Below, one piece after another: positions 11,301 to 19,428 of a stretch of DNA of 26,779 nt (the stretch's first letter is position 1; each line of letters begins with the position of its first letter). The DNA lies in NCBI RefSeq assembly GCF_000330505.1, contig NW_004443563.1, positions 105,593 through 132,371 on the forward strand, read 5' to 3'. Source of the stretch: Entamoeba invadens IP1 (lineage: Eukaryota; Evosea; Mastigamoebida; Endamoebidae). The notes beneath the pieces were generated by a model that saw only the letters and a list, made by a program, of their open reading frames with translations, was not told the DNA's origin and ran no database searches. Made by a program: the position numbers and the translations under genes.

Positions 11301-14300
11301 CACAGCCGAAACAGTTGTTATCGACTTGATTTGTACATCCTTCGTTATTTTCAATTTTATTTGCTGTTGATGAATTGTAATGTGATGTTGTTGTATAAGC
11401 AAGTAAACAAGAAATATTATCATCAGAAAGGTAATACGGCTCAAAACACTTTGTGCACTTTTGTATATTTCTTTCATATTCACAAATCTGGCATTTTGGA
11501 ATAACTTCGTAACAATTCACACACTCTTTTGTGGTACTTTTTATTGTACCAGTTTCACATTTTGAACAATTGTTGTTTATAATTATAAAATTGTCACTGC
11601 AACTCATACACACACTTTCACTTTGGGAACATTTGTCGCAATTTGTGTGTATCTCATGACAATCAAGACATTCTTTATCTTTTAAAAAGTAGCCAAACTC
11701 ACATTGTTTACAAATCCTTTCACTTTCAGTTTCTAATGTTGAGCACATCGCACAATTTCCATTTAAAGAACATGAAATACAAATGGAATCAACCTCCTTT
11801 TGTCCAGATGGACAAATCGAACAGTCTCCAGTTGTAGATACACAATATGTGCAATTTGTCGGGCAGTTTTCACAGACATCATTTCCTCCTTTTGAAAATG
11901 TTTTATCAGAACATTTTGTGCACTTCCCATCATTAAAACCGTATCCAGCTTGACATGTTAAACATTGACCAGTCATATAATCACATGTTTGACAACTGAC
12001 GTCGCATTCATAACAAAATGTCTTTCCAGTCTCATTCTGGAATGTACCGTCAAGACACGTTTCACATTTTGAAATGACTTCTTTTGTTCCAACTCCACAA
12101 ATCTGACAATTTTTATCAACTAATTCGTATCCAAAAATACATAAAGTACAATCACCAGTGGAAGGATTACAACCATTGCACTTCGAGTCACATGAACTAC
12201 ATTTTGATGATTGTTGATAAGAAAATGTATTTTCTGAGCAATATTTACACGTCGAAGAGGCGACATCGGAGTATTTACCTGATGGGCAAATTTCACATCT
12301 ATTTGTGGTTTGATTTGCATAAAACCCTGCATCACAGCCTTTACATTGATAATCAATTAAAATATATCCAGCAACACACTTACAATTACCAGTTGTTTTA
12401 TCACATATATTAAGACAATTCGAATCACAGTTTTGACACGTAGAGGCGCCCATTTCTTTTGAAAATGTTCCATCTGTGCACTCAATACAAGAAGTGGAGT
12501 TTTGGTTTGAAAACGTTCCCAACCCACACAAAGTACAGATTCCATTTAATGAAAATGTTCCGGATGGACACATTTCACACTTTCCGTTCTTCAAAACGCT
12601 TCCCTGATAACAAGTAAGACAGTCTCCGTTTGTATTATCACAACTCTTGCATGAAGAATTACATGGTAAACAAACAACACTTCCATATGATGAAGTGTAA
12701 GTCATTTCTGGACATGTTGTACATTTTATTGCTGCCATTGTTGACGAATAAGTACCCAATTTACAACTCAAACATTTCCCTTCAAAAAGATAATTCCCTA
12801 CAAAACATAAAGTGCAATTTCCACTTTTACTATCACACTTATTACAAGTGCTATTGCATTCGATACATGCCGAATATCCTTCATTGGAATAAAAACCACT
12901 TGCACATGCTGTACAACCGGGACTTTTTTCTAGAGAAAAGTACCCCGCAGCACACAAAGGGCATTGATTTAAATTGGTCAAATACCTACCAGCAGGGCAA
13001 GAAGTACATTTACCGGTTGTCACAGAACAAGTTAAACACGTAGAATTACATTTGGTACAACTCGATGAATTTGTAAGTGAATAGGTGCCATCTGGACAAT
13101 CCAAACAGGCAACACTATTTTGAATTGAATATGTTCCTGCCCAACATGCTGGACAAACACTTTGTTTGTTTTTGTTGTTATAAGTGCCGGCGGGACAGTC
13201 AATGCAACTTGGAGATTTCGAAGGTGCATACGTGCCAACTCCACACTCGATACATCCTGATGATCCTAAAGTGGAGTAAGTCCCAAGTGGACAATCTGTG
13301 CATGTATTAGTACCACCAAGTGAATATGTTCCCGCAGCACATTTTGTGCAAGTCGCATCTCCACTATTGGAAAAATACCCAGCAGAACATTTATAACATG
13401 AAGATGAACCTTCATTTGATGAATACCCATTTGAACATTTATTACAAATTGAATAACCTTTACCCGAATAAGATCCAGCTGGACAAGCAGTACATGTTGC
13501 GTCTCCACCAGTTGAGAAATAGCCGGCTGGACATATTGTGCATAATTGATCACCAGCATTGGAGTAATATCCATTACTACACTTTATGCAAGTAGCGTTC
13601 GATGTATCTGGTTTTGTTCCAGCAGGGCATATTGTACAAGACGGCGACCCAACTACCGATACACTCCCAGTCTCACACATTATGCATGCTGAAGATCCTT
13701 CATTTGAATAAGAACCCTGACCACAATTTGAACAACCTGAAGCGCCTGCATTTGAATAAGTACCAGCTGGACAAATAGTGCAAGTGGCGTTTCCGCTCTT
13801 TGAAAAATATCCAGCCGGACATATTGTGCATTTTTTATCACCAGAATTTGAATAGTAACCATCAGTACAATTTGTACAAGAAGTTTTATAATAATTTGGT
13901 TTTGTACCAGCTGGACATATCGTACACGATGAAGACCCGGCAATAGATACATATCCACTCTCACACATTGTGCATGCTGTAGCTCCTTCATTTGAGTAAT
14001 AACCCTGACTACATCGTGTGCAGATTGAGGCACCTTCTGCGGAATATGTCCCAGCTGGACAAGCACTACAAGTTGCATTCCCACTTTTTGAGTAAAATCC
14101 GGCTGGACATATTGTGCAAGTTTGATCACCAGAATTGGAATAGTAACCATCAGTACAATTTGTACAAGCTGAACTTCTTACATTTGACGTCTGACCAGCT
14201 GGACAGTTTGTACAAATAGTAGCACCACTCAAAGAAAAGGTGCCAGCAGAACACATTTTACATTCAGAGGTACCCACTTCATCCGAATAATAACCCTGAC

Positions 14301-14778
14301 TACAATTCTTGCAAGAAGACGAACGAGCTGTCGAGTAAGTTCCCTTCCCGCACAACGTGCAATTTGATGAAAACTGTAATGAATAAGAACCTGCTTGACA
14401 CTCCAGACAAACAGAAGCTGCTCTTACTGAGTAATAACCCACAGAACAAAGAGTGCAACTTCCCGATTTTTCTGTAGACATGGTGCCAGCTGGACAGTCA
14501 GAACATCCCGTAGAACCAGAAATTGAAAATGTTCCAGCAGGACAATTGGTGCAAGTAATTGAACCTTCATTTTGACTGTATTTACCTTTTGCACAAGGTG
14601 TACAAGAAGAATTTCCTGAATTTGATTTATAAGTCCCCGAAGAACAGGGCAAACATTCAGAGTTTAATGGGTAAGTACCTGCTGCACAATAAGTCTGAGA
14701 AAATGAACGTAAAGGAAATAATAACCAAAACAGAGTAACTACTAAATGAAATTGCGAGCAAATGATATGTAATATCAT
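8374..14778 (-). CDS. Giant transmembrane receptor-like kinase with 16-residue CxxC repeat array (Entamoeba TMK family), 2134 aa
   Basis: The first ATG is at 14778; a TTG lies just upstream in frame. Residues 1-27 form a signal peptide ending S-F-S before Gln28. From Cys42 to about residue 570 there are about 33 successive 16- to 17-residue units of the type C-x-x-C-P-A-G-T-Y-S-x-x-G, resembling GCC2/GCC3 (ephrin-receptor-like) repeats. Residues about 570-1690 are more varied Cys-rich modules, interrupted near 1420-1450 by an Asn/Thr/Ser-rich stalk full of sequons. A nearly pure Ile/Val membrane helix spans about 1691-1718, followed by R-R-K-R-K at 1720. A strand-rich juxtamembrane domain precedes the kinase: G-E-G-S-F-G-V-V at 1874, H-R-D-I-K-P-D-N at 1987, D-F-G at 2012. 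All key residues are intact, so an active kinase is expected. The cytoplasmic half closely matches kinase 1; the ectodomain does not. The protein is unusually long for the family. Confidence 0.9.
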   Translation of the reverse strand: MILHIICSQFHLVVTLFWLLFPLRSFSQTYCAAGTYPLNSECLPCSSGTYKSNSGNSSCTPCAKGKYSQNEGSITCTNCPAGTFSISGSTGCSDCPAGTMSTEKSGSCTLCSVGYYSVRAASVCLECQAGSYSLQFSSNCTLCGKGTYSTARSSSCKNCSQGYYSDEVGTSECKMCSAGTFSLSGATICTNCPAGQTSNVRSSACTNCTDGYYSNSGDQTCTICPAGFYSKSGNATCSACPAGTYSAEGASICTRCSQGYYSNEGATACTMCESGYVSIAGSSSCTICPAGTKPNYYKTSCTNCTDGYYSNSGDKKCTICPAGYFSKSGNATCTICPAGTYSNAGASGCSNCGQGSYSNEGSSACIMCETGSVSVVGSPSCTICPAGTKPDTSNATCIKCSNGYYSNAGDQLCTICPAGYFSTGGDATCTACPAGSYSGKGYSICNKCSNGYSSNEGSSSCYKCSAGYFSNSGDATCTKCAAGTYSLGGTNTCTDCPLGTYSTLGSSGCIECGVGTYAPSKSPSCIDCPAGTYNNKNKQSVCPACWAGTYSIQNSVACLDCPDGTYSLTNSSSCTKCNSTCLTCSVTTGKCTSCPAGRYLTNLNQCPLCAAGYFSLEKSPGCTACASGFYSNEGYSACIECNSTCNKCDSKSGNCTLCFVGNYLFEGKCLSCKLGTYSSTMAAIKCTTCPEMTYTSSYGSVVCLPCNSSCKSCDNTNGDCLTCYQGSVLKNGKCEMCPSGTFSLNGICTLCGLGTFSNQNSTSCIECTDGTFSKEMGASTCQNCDSNCLNICDKTTGNCKCVAGYILIDYQCKGCDAGFYANQTTNRCEICPSGKYSDVASSTCKYCSENTFSYQQSSKCSSCDSKCNGCNPSTGDCTLCIFGYELVDKNCQICGVGTKEVISKCETCLDGTFQNETGKTFCYECDVSCQTCDYMTGQCLTCQAGYGFNDGKCTKCSDKTFSKGGNDVCENCPTNCTYCVSTTGDCSICPSGQKEVDSICISCSLNGNCAMCSTLETESERICKQCEFGYFLKDKECLDCHEIHTNCDKCSQSESVCMSCSDNFIIINNNCSKCETGTIKSTTKECVNCYEVIPKCQICEYERNIQKCTKCFEPYYLSDDNISCLLAYTTTSHYNSSTANKIENNEGCTNQVDNNCFGCDETRYLINYKCEQNNDTKCLKYSTKSCDKCSTNVISLNGKCDIEADCKYQKNYLNGSNSKCYFCDKETGCGKIDNCDVAQNGYCYTANDLYYSNESGVITNCGASKKCQMFNGKKIDYVCNTNTLLSDDNVCISDLTCIAIRHSQCVKCNSDQHLAYGSCITNNNECLKQNKEYCIKCNSKMMSEGRCVSFDDIKCLNHDVICISCGEGFYKDVNECKNKNENYSNCIYVDVANESCFECEAEFYLENGGCVLLSNSTSNVTNSTDNTTDINNNTTSDLITDKNYIQERIKQNIKTEETDNLFESNCDKKSPKGCQRCSDGYYYSKGECIECEYPCINCHNKTYCTSCDQYSYISNGGQCTAINDIFKLCDLMNPDYTGCVVCKDGYMRSSDGKTCEPCDISCSTCTNNGNCISCNESYYRTPQNSTWYCNPQSELLHCLNVTVDGCIVCERGYYNKDNTCEKCHEKCNECSKIDICTNCSENNILMNDFCYDFSIIPNCISSINNVCTKCSENHELSSDKLSCDKIVRYGLIIGLPVSVVSILIIIIIIIIVITVIIIQRRKRKIEEQKICVFDMKRSNIEMVILSGDVMVNMKSLNFNEDEKLLLVDKESRSLLCVGNKSKSNMKVQITTKENCEKYSIRTEPKLVNLKSGFASEFEIFITPHCTLNLNDNIVIITLKLNSGEVCTNNFKFMCATENSTKLDYDELIEEKKLGEGSFGVVFKGTFRGNSVAIKKMKNSNDDKDKCDEFEKEVSMLDKFRNEYIIHFYGAVFITNHICMVSEFAEYGSLQDLMKHKKSDEVDMKLRVKMLLDAAKGISYLHENGILHRDIKPDNILVFSLDLNQKVNAKLTDFGSARNVNLLMTNMTFTKGIGTPVYMAPEVLKQKKYTKSADVFSLSITMYETISWEKAYPQDEFKFPWKIAEFISSGKRLKKIDCIPLYLFDIISSCWQQDTTSRTKIEVVVEMLQKYLDDN
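13399..14166 (-). repeat. 288-bp higher-order tandem repeat inside kinase 2 (two full copies plus a partial third)
   Basis: On the minus strand copy A runs 14166-13879, copy B 13878-13591, and a partial copy C from 13590 to about 13399. Each full copy encodes six 16-residue units in the same order, beginning C-T-N-C-T-D-G-Y-Y-S-N-S-G-D and ending C-T-I-C-P-A-G-T-K-P. A 29-base stretch is identical at 13850-13878 and 14138-14166, exactly 288 bases apart. Copy C is more diverged. This shows duplication of a six-unit block after the 16-residue repeat had arisen. Confidence 0.85.
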
Positions 14779-15232
14779 CAAGCTTTCTTTGGTTGATATT
14801 TTGGAATTTAAAAAATAAAAAACTTTTCATGATGTAAATAAAAACATCAAATAATGCATGTTTTTCAATATTAAAATAACATTAATATTTCTTTATTTTA
14901 TTCGAAATAATAATCGTAAAAATTCTTTTATATATATATTGATATGAAAGAAATTTAACAATTATAACAATATACTAATCATAATTGTATAATTTAATAA
15001 TTTTTATATCTTCTAGTATCTTGTTATTTTGAATGTTTTAAAAGTTAAATGTATTTTGACTAACTTAAATAAATTTAAAAAATTCAAAAATAAATATTCC
15101 AATTATAACTATAATTTAAATTGTTTTTCAACTATTGTTTTATTATTTTTCATAAGACAACAAACATTAGTAAACTCGTGTGTTTTAATAACACCACAAC
15201 TATTATTGTGTGTTATAATTAATTATTAAAAG
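14779..15232. other. 454-bp AT-rich intergenic region between divergent genes
   Basis: This region should contain the promoter of kinase 2 and whatever drives the rightward acyltransferase-like gene. All ATG codons I can find are followed within a few codons by stops. I see no GTTTGT-type splice donor that could join an upstream exon to the downstream frame. No RNA gene or clear TATA plus GAAC pair is visible. Confidence 0.45.
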
Positions 15233-16462
15233 TTGTTAAATTCACAAAGAGACAAATTGATAATATACTATATTTATAATAATTATAGTTGTTTCTTATT
15301 TATCAACATTCAAATAAAACTATTTTTTTGCTTAACAAATTTATTAACTCAATTTGACATCACAAAACTGTCTGTTGCTGTTTCAAAACAGAAAATATAT
15401 TTTATAGAAGCGACTTTACCGCCATTAATCCAGACTGTTCCATGGGATTGGGTTGGCAAATATGATTGCAACAAACAAATTGTGAACGTGAAAATTCCGT
15501 TTGATCGTTTCCATCAATGGAAAAGTGGGCAGCCGCTCCCACTTGTTTTTGTCTCACAAAACAACAACACCATTCAACTCAATGTGGCGTGTTCACACTG
15601 TTTTGCAGATGGAAGAACAATAGAAGGTATCTACCGCATCGTCGCACATTGTTTAAACACTTCTGTAACGTTGCCAGCGAGTGTTACCCTTCCTTCATTT
15701 TCACAACGAGAGCTCTTCCCATCACTTCCTGATGAAGTCGCCCTTTCACCATGTCCAAAGCTTAAAGACCTTCCCAGTGGGCCAAGAGTGTTACCACAAG
15801 AAGAGAAAGTTGTTTATTCGATGACTTCAGATTACCTCCAATATTCATATCCCGAAATATCAAAATATTGTCATACAAATCGTGTTGGAGTGCAAGCGAT
15901 ATTGATGTGTGCTTATCAGAGGGGCTTAAGAAAATTCAACAACATCACTGATGAGACTCAAATTGTCATTCAAGCGCCAATCGACTCAAGAAAGAGCGTT
16001 TTTGCATCACAAGAAATGCAGAGGCGAGAGTTGCTGTCTGGGTCAGCTGCTGTTCTTTTGTTTGTGAAAGGGAAGGAAAGTGTGTTGGACGAAATTGTTG
16101 AGTGCAATGAGAAGATGAGAGAGGCACAAACAACTTCAGAGAGTGCTGCTCGCGTGACTTATTACTCGAGTAAAATAGACGAGAAGAGTGGCGAGTTGAA
16201 GAGTCAATACTTCAGCTATCCAAGTGACACCCCACTGATTGGAATGTCAAATGTTGGGTGCTATACACACGTGAATAATCCCAGACTGTATTGTGTGAGT
16301 GAGTTTAACAAATTGATATCTCCAATTGTGTATAGTTACAAGGATGGTAATATACTGAATGTATTGGTTGCACGATCAGACCCAATGCCACACGATTTTA
16401 TGAGCTGCTTTTATGAAGAAGCTGACAAAGTGTTCAACGAAATTGGGTCAAAAAGAATTTAG
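15233..16462 (+). CDS. Condensation/acetyltransferase-fold protein, apparently 5'-truncated (possible pseudogene)
   Basis: The frame is open from just after a TAA at 15227-15229 to the stop at 16462, but starts at a TTG. Its first in-frame ATG is at 15821, about 197 codons in. The protein belongs to the CoA-dependent acyltransferase fold (chloramphenicol acetyltransferase, condensation domain, alcohol acetyltransferase). The active-site H-x-x-x-D-G (H-C-F-A-D-G) is at residue 122, and a downstream block contains G-M-S-N-V-G, typical of alcohol acetyltransferase-like members. In the family the His usually lies about 140-160 residues in, so roughly 20-40 N-terminal residues appear missing. Codons before about 15340 read like AT-rich spacer. 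An ATG start at 15821 would drop the catalytic His. It is therefore either a decayed gene, a gene with an exon I cannot find, or one using an unusual start. The acyl substrate cannot be judged. Confidence 0.65.
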   Translation: MLNSQRDKLIIYYIYNNYSCFLFINIQIKLFFCLTNLLTQFDITKLSVAVSKQKIYFIEATLPPLIQTVPWDWVGKYDCNKQIVNVKIPFDRFHQWKSGQPLPLVFVSQNNNTIQLNVACSHCFADGRTIEGIYRIVAHCLNTSVTLPASVTLPSFSQRELFPSLPDEVALSPCPKLKDLPSGPRVLPQEEKVVYSMTSDYLQYSYPEISKYCHTNRVGVQAILMCAYQRGLRKFNNITDETQIVIQAPIDSRKSVFASQEMQRRELLSGSAAVLLFVKGKESVLDEIVECNEKMREAQTTSESAARVTYYSSKIDEKSGELKSQYFSYPSDTPLIGMSNVGCYTHVNNPRLYCVSEFNKLISPIVYSYKDGNILNVLVARSDPMPHDFMSCFYEEADKVFNEIGSKRI

Positions 16463-16507
16463 AATTATTATTTTTGTTGTTTTTGAATTGGATTTAAACT
16501 CAAAATA

Positions 16508-16542
16508 TGTTATTTTGTTATGTGTGTAACATAAAAATAACA
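16508..16542. repeat. Hairpin shared by the 3' ends of two convergent genes
   Basis: TGTTATTTT (16508-16516) pairs with AAAATAACA (16534-16542). Inside, GTTA (16517-16520) pairs with TAAC (16527-16530) around the loop TGTGTG, leaving a three-base bulge. The gap between the acyltransferase-like gene and the first BspA-like gene is only 91 bp, so both transcripts may contain this structure. Confidence 0.5.
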
Positions 16543-16553
16543 ATAAACAAATA

Positions 16554-18044
16554 TTACTTCTTTTTCACTTTTGTTTTATTTGGGAAGGCGTGTTGTCCAA
16601 CAACTTTGATAGACTTTGGTATCACAACTTCAAGCAAATTGTAACACTTCCCAAAAGCACTCACACCAATAAATGTGACACTTCTTGGTATTTGCACACT
16701 TGAAAGGGACGCACACCCGTTGAAGCTGTTGTTGCCAATTCGATTGATACAGTCAGGAATAACAACACTGTCAAGCGATGAACACTCATAGAAACACCAG
16801 TCGGGTATCTCATTCACCCAATCCAACACATTCACTTCTGACAGTGAAGTACACGCACAAAATACGGAAATGCCGATTGTCGATATATTTCCACAGAAAA
16901 TGATACTTTTGAGTGCCTCGCAGTGCCTAAACGCAACACTTTCAACAATCGAAATTGTGCTTGGAATGGCAATTTTTGTGAGGGAAATGCAATTTTCAAA
17001 AGTACTTGGTGCAATGCGACTGACACTTGTTGGAAGTGTAACTTCTCTCAAGCGTTTACATCCACTGAAACAGAACGAGTCGAGTTGTGTGACTGAGTGT
17101 GGAATGTTAATACAAGAAAAGTCGCGATTTCCTCCAAATGCGGTTTTTGCAATGAAAGTCACACATGTTGGGATGTCAATAAGTGGACATTCCACACCAC
17201 TTTGTCTTTCTTTTATCGTTTTCATGAAATGTGGATTTTTAATTGTTGTAAGATCAATATTGGGAGTGCAATAACACGAATAGTCAGTCACTTGGAACGC
17301 CTTGTATCTTGCATTACCCAACACAAACCCAAACATTTTTGTCATCCCACAAACCACTTTGTCTCCAAATTTTGTCACGTCAGCTGGAATGTCAATTGTG
17401 AGTGCACGACACCCATCAAAGCAGTTGCTGATAGAAGAGACCCTGTGTGGTATTTTGATGTTGACAAGACACTCACAGCCATTGAAGCAGCTGTACCCAA
17501 TTGTGACTAAATTGTGTGACAATGAAACGGCACTCAGACGCTTACACCCCTCAAAGACGGAATTACACAACGAAGTCACGTTGTTTGAAATGACGATATT
17601 TTGGAGTGTTGTGTTTTTCATGAAGCAAAAGTTTTCAAAAGAACACAACGTGTTTGTTATTTTATCATCAAAATGCACAGAATCGTCTTTAAAAAGACCA
17701 ACGTTTTTATAGACAACATTTTTGGTGTTGTTTGTGAGAAAAGTGCTTAACGACACTTTGAACCAAACAATTATTTGAAAGAAATTGTGTTTTGTGGTAG
17801 TGTTTGATATTTTACACCCAGCAACATTCTGACCAAAAGTCTCTGCGTTGCATGACCAGATGTGGAGTGTTTCTATTCGTTCAAAATGTTTTATGTCAGC
17901 AAGTCTGAGTGGAATTGGGTTGAAGTGGAATTTTGATGTGTTGTCTTTGAACTTGGTGGAGACGGTGGAAAATACAAAGTAGTCCACAAGACGAGTGAAG
18001 TACTTTGAGACTATCATCCCATGGAATGCGTCGAGTCTTGCCAT
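16554..18044 (-). CDS. BspA-like leucine-rich repeat protein, 496 aa
   Basis: The ATG at 18044 opens the typical Entamoeba BspA leader: M-I-V-S-K-Y-F near residue 10, F-H-F-N-P-I-P-L near 40 and I-E-T-L-H-I-W near 57. LRR_5 (BspA/TpLRR) repeats of about 23 residues follow in two blocks, about 143-230 and 285-490. Their consensus is I-P-x-x-V-T-x-I-x-x-x-A/C-F-x-G-C-x-x-L. A non-repeat insert near 230-285 separates the blocks. There is no signal peptide and no membrane helix; the C-terminus is a Lys-rich tail (K-V-K-K-K). BspA-like proteins form one of the largest Entamoeba families, and at least one E. histolytica member has been reported at the cell surface despite lacking a leader peptide. 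Binding partners are unknown. The 3' end faces the acyltransferase-like gene; the vWA gene lies 160 bp upstream on the same strand. Confidence 0.85.
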   Translation of the reverse strand: MARLDAFHGMIVSKYFTRLVDYFVFSTVSTKFKDNTSKFHFNPIPLRLADIKHFERIETLHIWSCNAETFGQNVAGCKISNTTTKHNFFQIIVWFKVSLSTFLTNNTKNVVYKNVGLFKDDSVHFDDKITNTLCSFENFCFMKNTTLQNIVISNNVTSLCNSVFEGCKRLSAVSLSHNLVTIGYSCFNGCECLVNIKIPHRVSSISNCFDGCRALTIDIPADVTKFGDKVVCGMTKMFGFVLGNARYKAFQVTDYSCYCTPNIDLTTIKNPHFMKTIKERQSGVECPLIDIPTCVTFIAKTAFGGNRDFSCINIPHSVTQLDSFCFSGCKRLREVTLPTSVSRIAPSTFENCISLTKIAIPSTISIVESVAFRHCEALKSIIFCGNISTIGISVFCACTSLSEVNVLDWVNEIPDWCFYECSSLDSVVIPDCINRIGNNSFNGCASLSSVQIPRSVTFIGVSAFGKCYNLLEVVIPKSIKVVGQHAFPNKTKVKKK

Positions 18045-18049
18045 CCAAT

Positions 18050-18100
18050 TCGTGTTCTTTTGAGTTCTTTTTTGAGTTAAAAAATTGAACTATGAAGTTT
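18050..18100 (-). promoter_or_regulatory. Putative core promoter of the 16554-18044 BspA-like gene
   Basis: Reading leftward, a TATA-like TTTTAAACTTC is followed by TAACTCAAAAA (18069-18079) and by GAAC motifs in GAACTCAAAAGAAC. All lie within about 60 bases upstream of the ATG, as expected for the short Entamoeba leaders. The TATA match is weak; the assignment rests on position and on the motif shared with two other promoters in the window. Confidence 0.35.
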
Positions 18101-18204
18101 AAAACAACACAAAGGTGGAATTTGTAAATTAAATCAATCAAACAAAAAGAAAAGAATTGTAAAATATAAAGTGTTAAATAAACAAATAAAAATGGTTTAG
18201 TTTC

Positions 18205-19428
18205 TCACATGAAGAAATTCATAGTTCTCTGTTCAAGTCGAGCATTTTGCTGTATCGACGCATTTCTGTTGATTTGCGACACGACTTGTTGCTGTGGCGC
18301 AATTGCACCACTCATTGGCATTGCAGTTGGTTCTGCTCGTCTCATCATTGGTGACATTCCAAACGCACATCCGGGTGCTGCCGGTGGAGGTGGTGGGCAA
18401 CTGCTTAATGGTGGTAGTGCGCCACCCAATGGAATAGTTCTGGGACAACAACCAGGTGGTGGTGGGCATGGTGCAAAAGATGGAATATGAGGTGTTGGTA
18501 ATCCACAACGCGCGAACATTGCGATGGGAGCCAAGACTCTCCCACCAAATCCGTCTTTAAAAGTGACCGCAATGTCACTTTCTTTGACCATTTCAGTTCT
18601 GAGTTGCTTCAAGTTTTCACACGTCAAGAAGATGGAAGGAACGTCTTTCAGTTCGTCTTTGAAGATCGACTCGATCTCAACAGAAGCAATTTGTCGTCCG
18701 TCAGTCTGCTTCTTGACTTCTTCTTTGACCTTTTCAGCCTTCTCGTTTGGTGGGAGTGCTGCAAAATCGGGACTTTTTGCCAACTCTGCTTTGACGTCTT
18801 CGAATATCTTCTTCATTTGAATCTCCTCGATGGCGCCGTTTGTGATCAAATCGCCCAACACACTTGCAGAGGAGAGTGCAGCGTATTGCCCGCCAGTGAG
18901 TTGTGATGTTGCTCTCATCAGTGTTCTGAAATATGGGACACTGAGTGGCTCAGCACCAACAGAATAGATGACAATGTCCTTCTTCATGCACTCTCGAAGC
19001 ACTTCAATGAAGTCTTTACCACACGGACACCCATCTGGAAATCCATCACCACAACACCCAAACCCATGTGGTGGCGCATCTGCTATCCAAACCAACACTT
19101 TCGACGCGTTTTGGCGATACGCCAATTTGGTCACTTCATACAACCCACAGGATACAGACTCGGGGGTGTCTCCACCGCCTTGTGCTTGCATCTGATTGAC
19201 TGCAGTTTTGATTGTTTTCATCGAAGAAGTGAATTGAGTCACTCGTGTTGCAAACGTGTCGTCTTGTGGGGGGTGGTCGCGGTACTCCACCAACGCAAAT
19301 TGGACATCACATTTCTCTTTTTGAGTGATTGTCGTGATGATCGACTCAATGCTCTGTTGTGCAGCATGGAGGTACGACGACATGGAGCCAGTCGTGTCAC
19401 ACAAAAACACCAAATCTAACTCAGACAT
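18205..19428 (-). CDS. von Willebrand factor A domain protein with Pro/Cys-rich C-terminal tail, 407 aa
   Basis: The ATG at 19428 (M-S-E-L-D-L-V-F-L-C-D) is chosen because the frame upstream continues only through a TTG and the vWA domain begins immediately. Residues about 4-205 are a vWA domain with a metal-binding MIDAS: D11-x-T13-x-S15, T88 in G-G-G-D-T-P-E-S, and D117 in W-I-A-D-A-P-P-H-G. A D-T-T-G-S MIDAS resembles the vWA domains attached to alpha-kinases in amoebae, but no kinase domain is present. A Cys/Gly-rich loop (G-C-C-G-D-G ... C-P-C-G) follows. Residues about 215-310 look helical and charged. Residues about 318-375 are rich in Pro, Gly and Cys, and the end is Gln/Asn-rich. It lacks a signal peptide and membrane helix, so a cytosolic metal-dependent protein-interaction role is inferred. 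Confidence 0.8.
   Translation of the reverse strand: MSELDLVFLCDTTGSMSSYLHAAQQSIESIITTITQKEKCDVQFALVEYRDHPPQDDTFATRVTQFTSSMKTIKTAVNQMQAQGGGDTPESVSCGLYEVTKLAYRQNASKVLVWIADAPPHGFGCCGDGFPDGCPCGKDFIEVLRECMKKDIVIYSVGAEPLSVPYFRTLMRATSQLTGGQYAALSSASVLGDLITNGAIEEIQMKKIFEDVKAELAKSPDFAALPPNEKAEKVKEEVKKQTDGRQIASVEIESIFKDELKDVPSIFLTCENLKQLRTEMVKESDIAVTFKDGFGGRVLAPIAMFARCGLPTPHIPSFAPCPPPPGCCPRTIPLGGALPPLSSCPPPPPAAPGCAFGMSPMMRRAEPTAMPMSGAIAPQQQVVSQINRNASIQQNARLEQRTMNFFM

Noticed and set aside
11064..14219. Many antisense and out-of-frame open frames of 60-160 codons across kinase 2
   Set aside because: They mirror the repetitive CxxC coding sequence and its codon bias, mostly lack ATG starts, and carry no recognisable domains.
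13399..14750. CRISPR-like regular spacing of repeats
   Set aside because: The periodicity is 48 and 288 bases, in frame with a Cys-rich coding sequence, and the genome is eukaryotic.
15233..15330. N-terminal hydrophobic stretch of the acyltransferase frame as a signal or membrane segment
   Set aside because: The composition equals that of AT-rich spacer read in frame and it has no initiator ATG.
16870..17712. Plus-strand frames of 134-137 codons opposite the first BspA-like gene
   Set aside because: They overlap each other and a clear LRR coding frame on the other strand; their sequences have no family signature.
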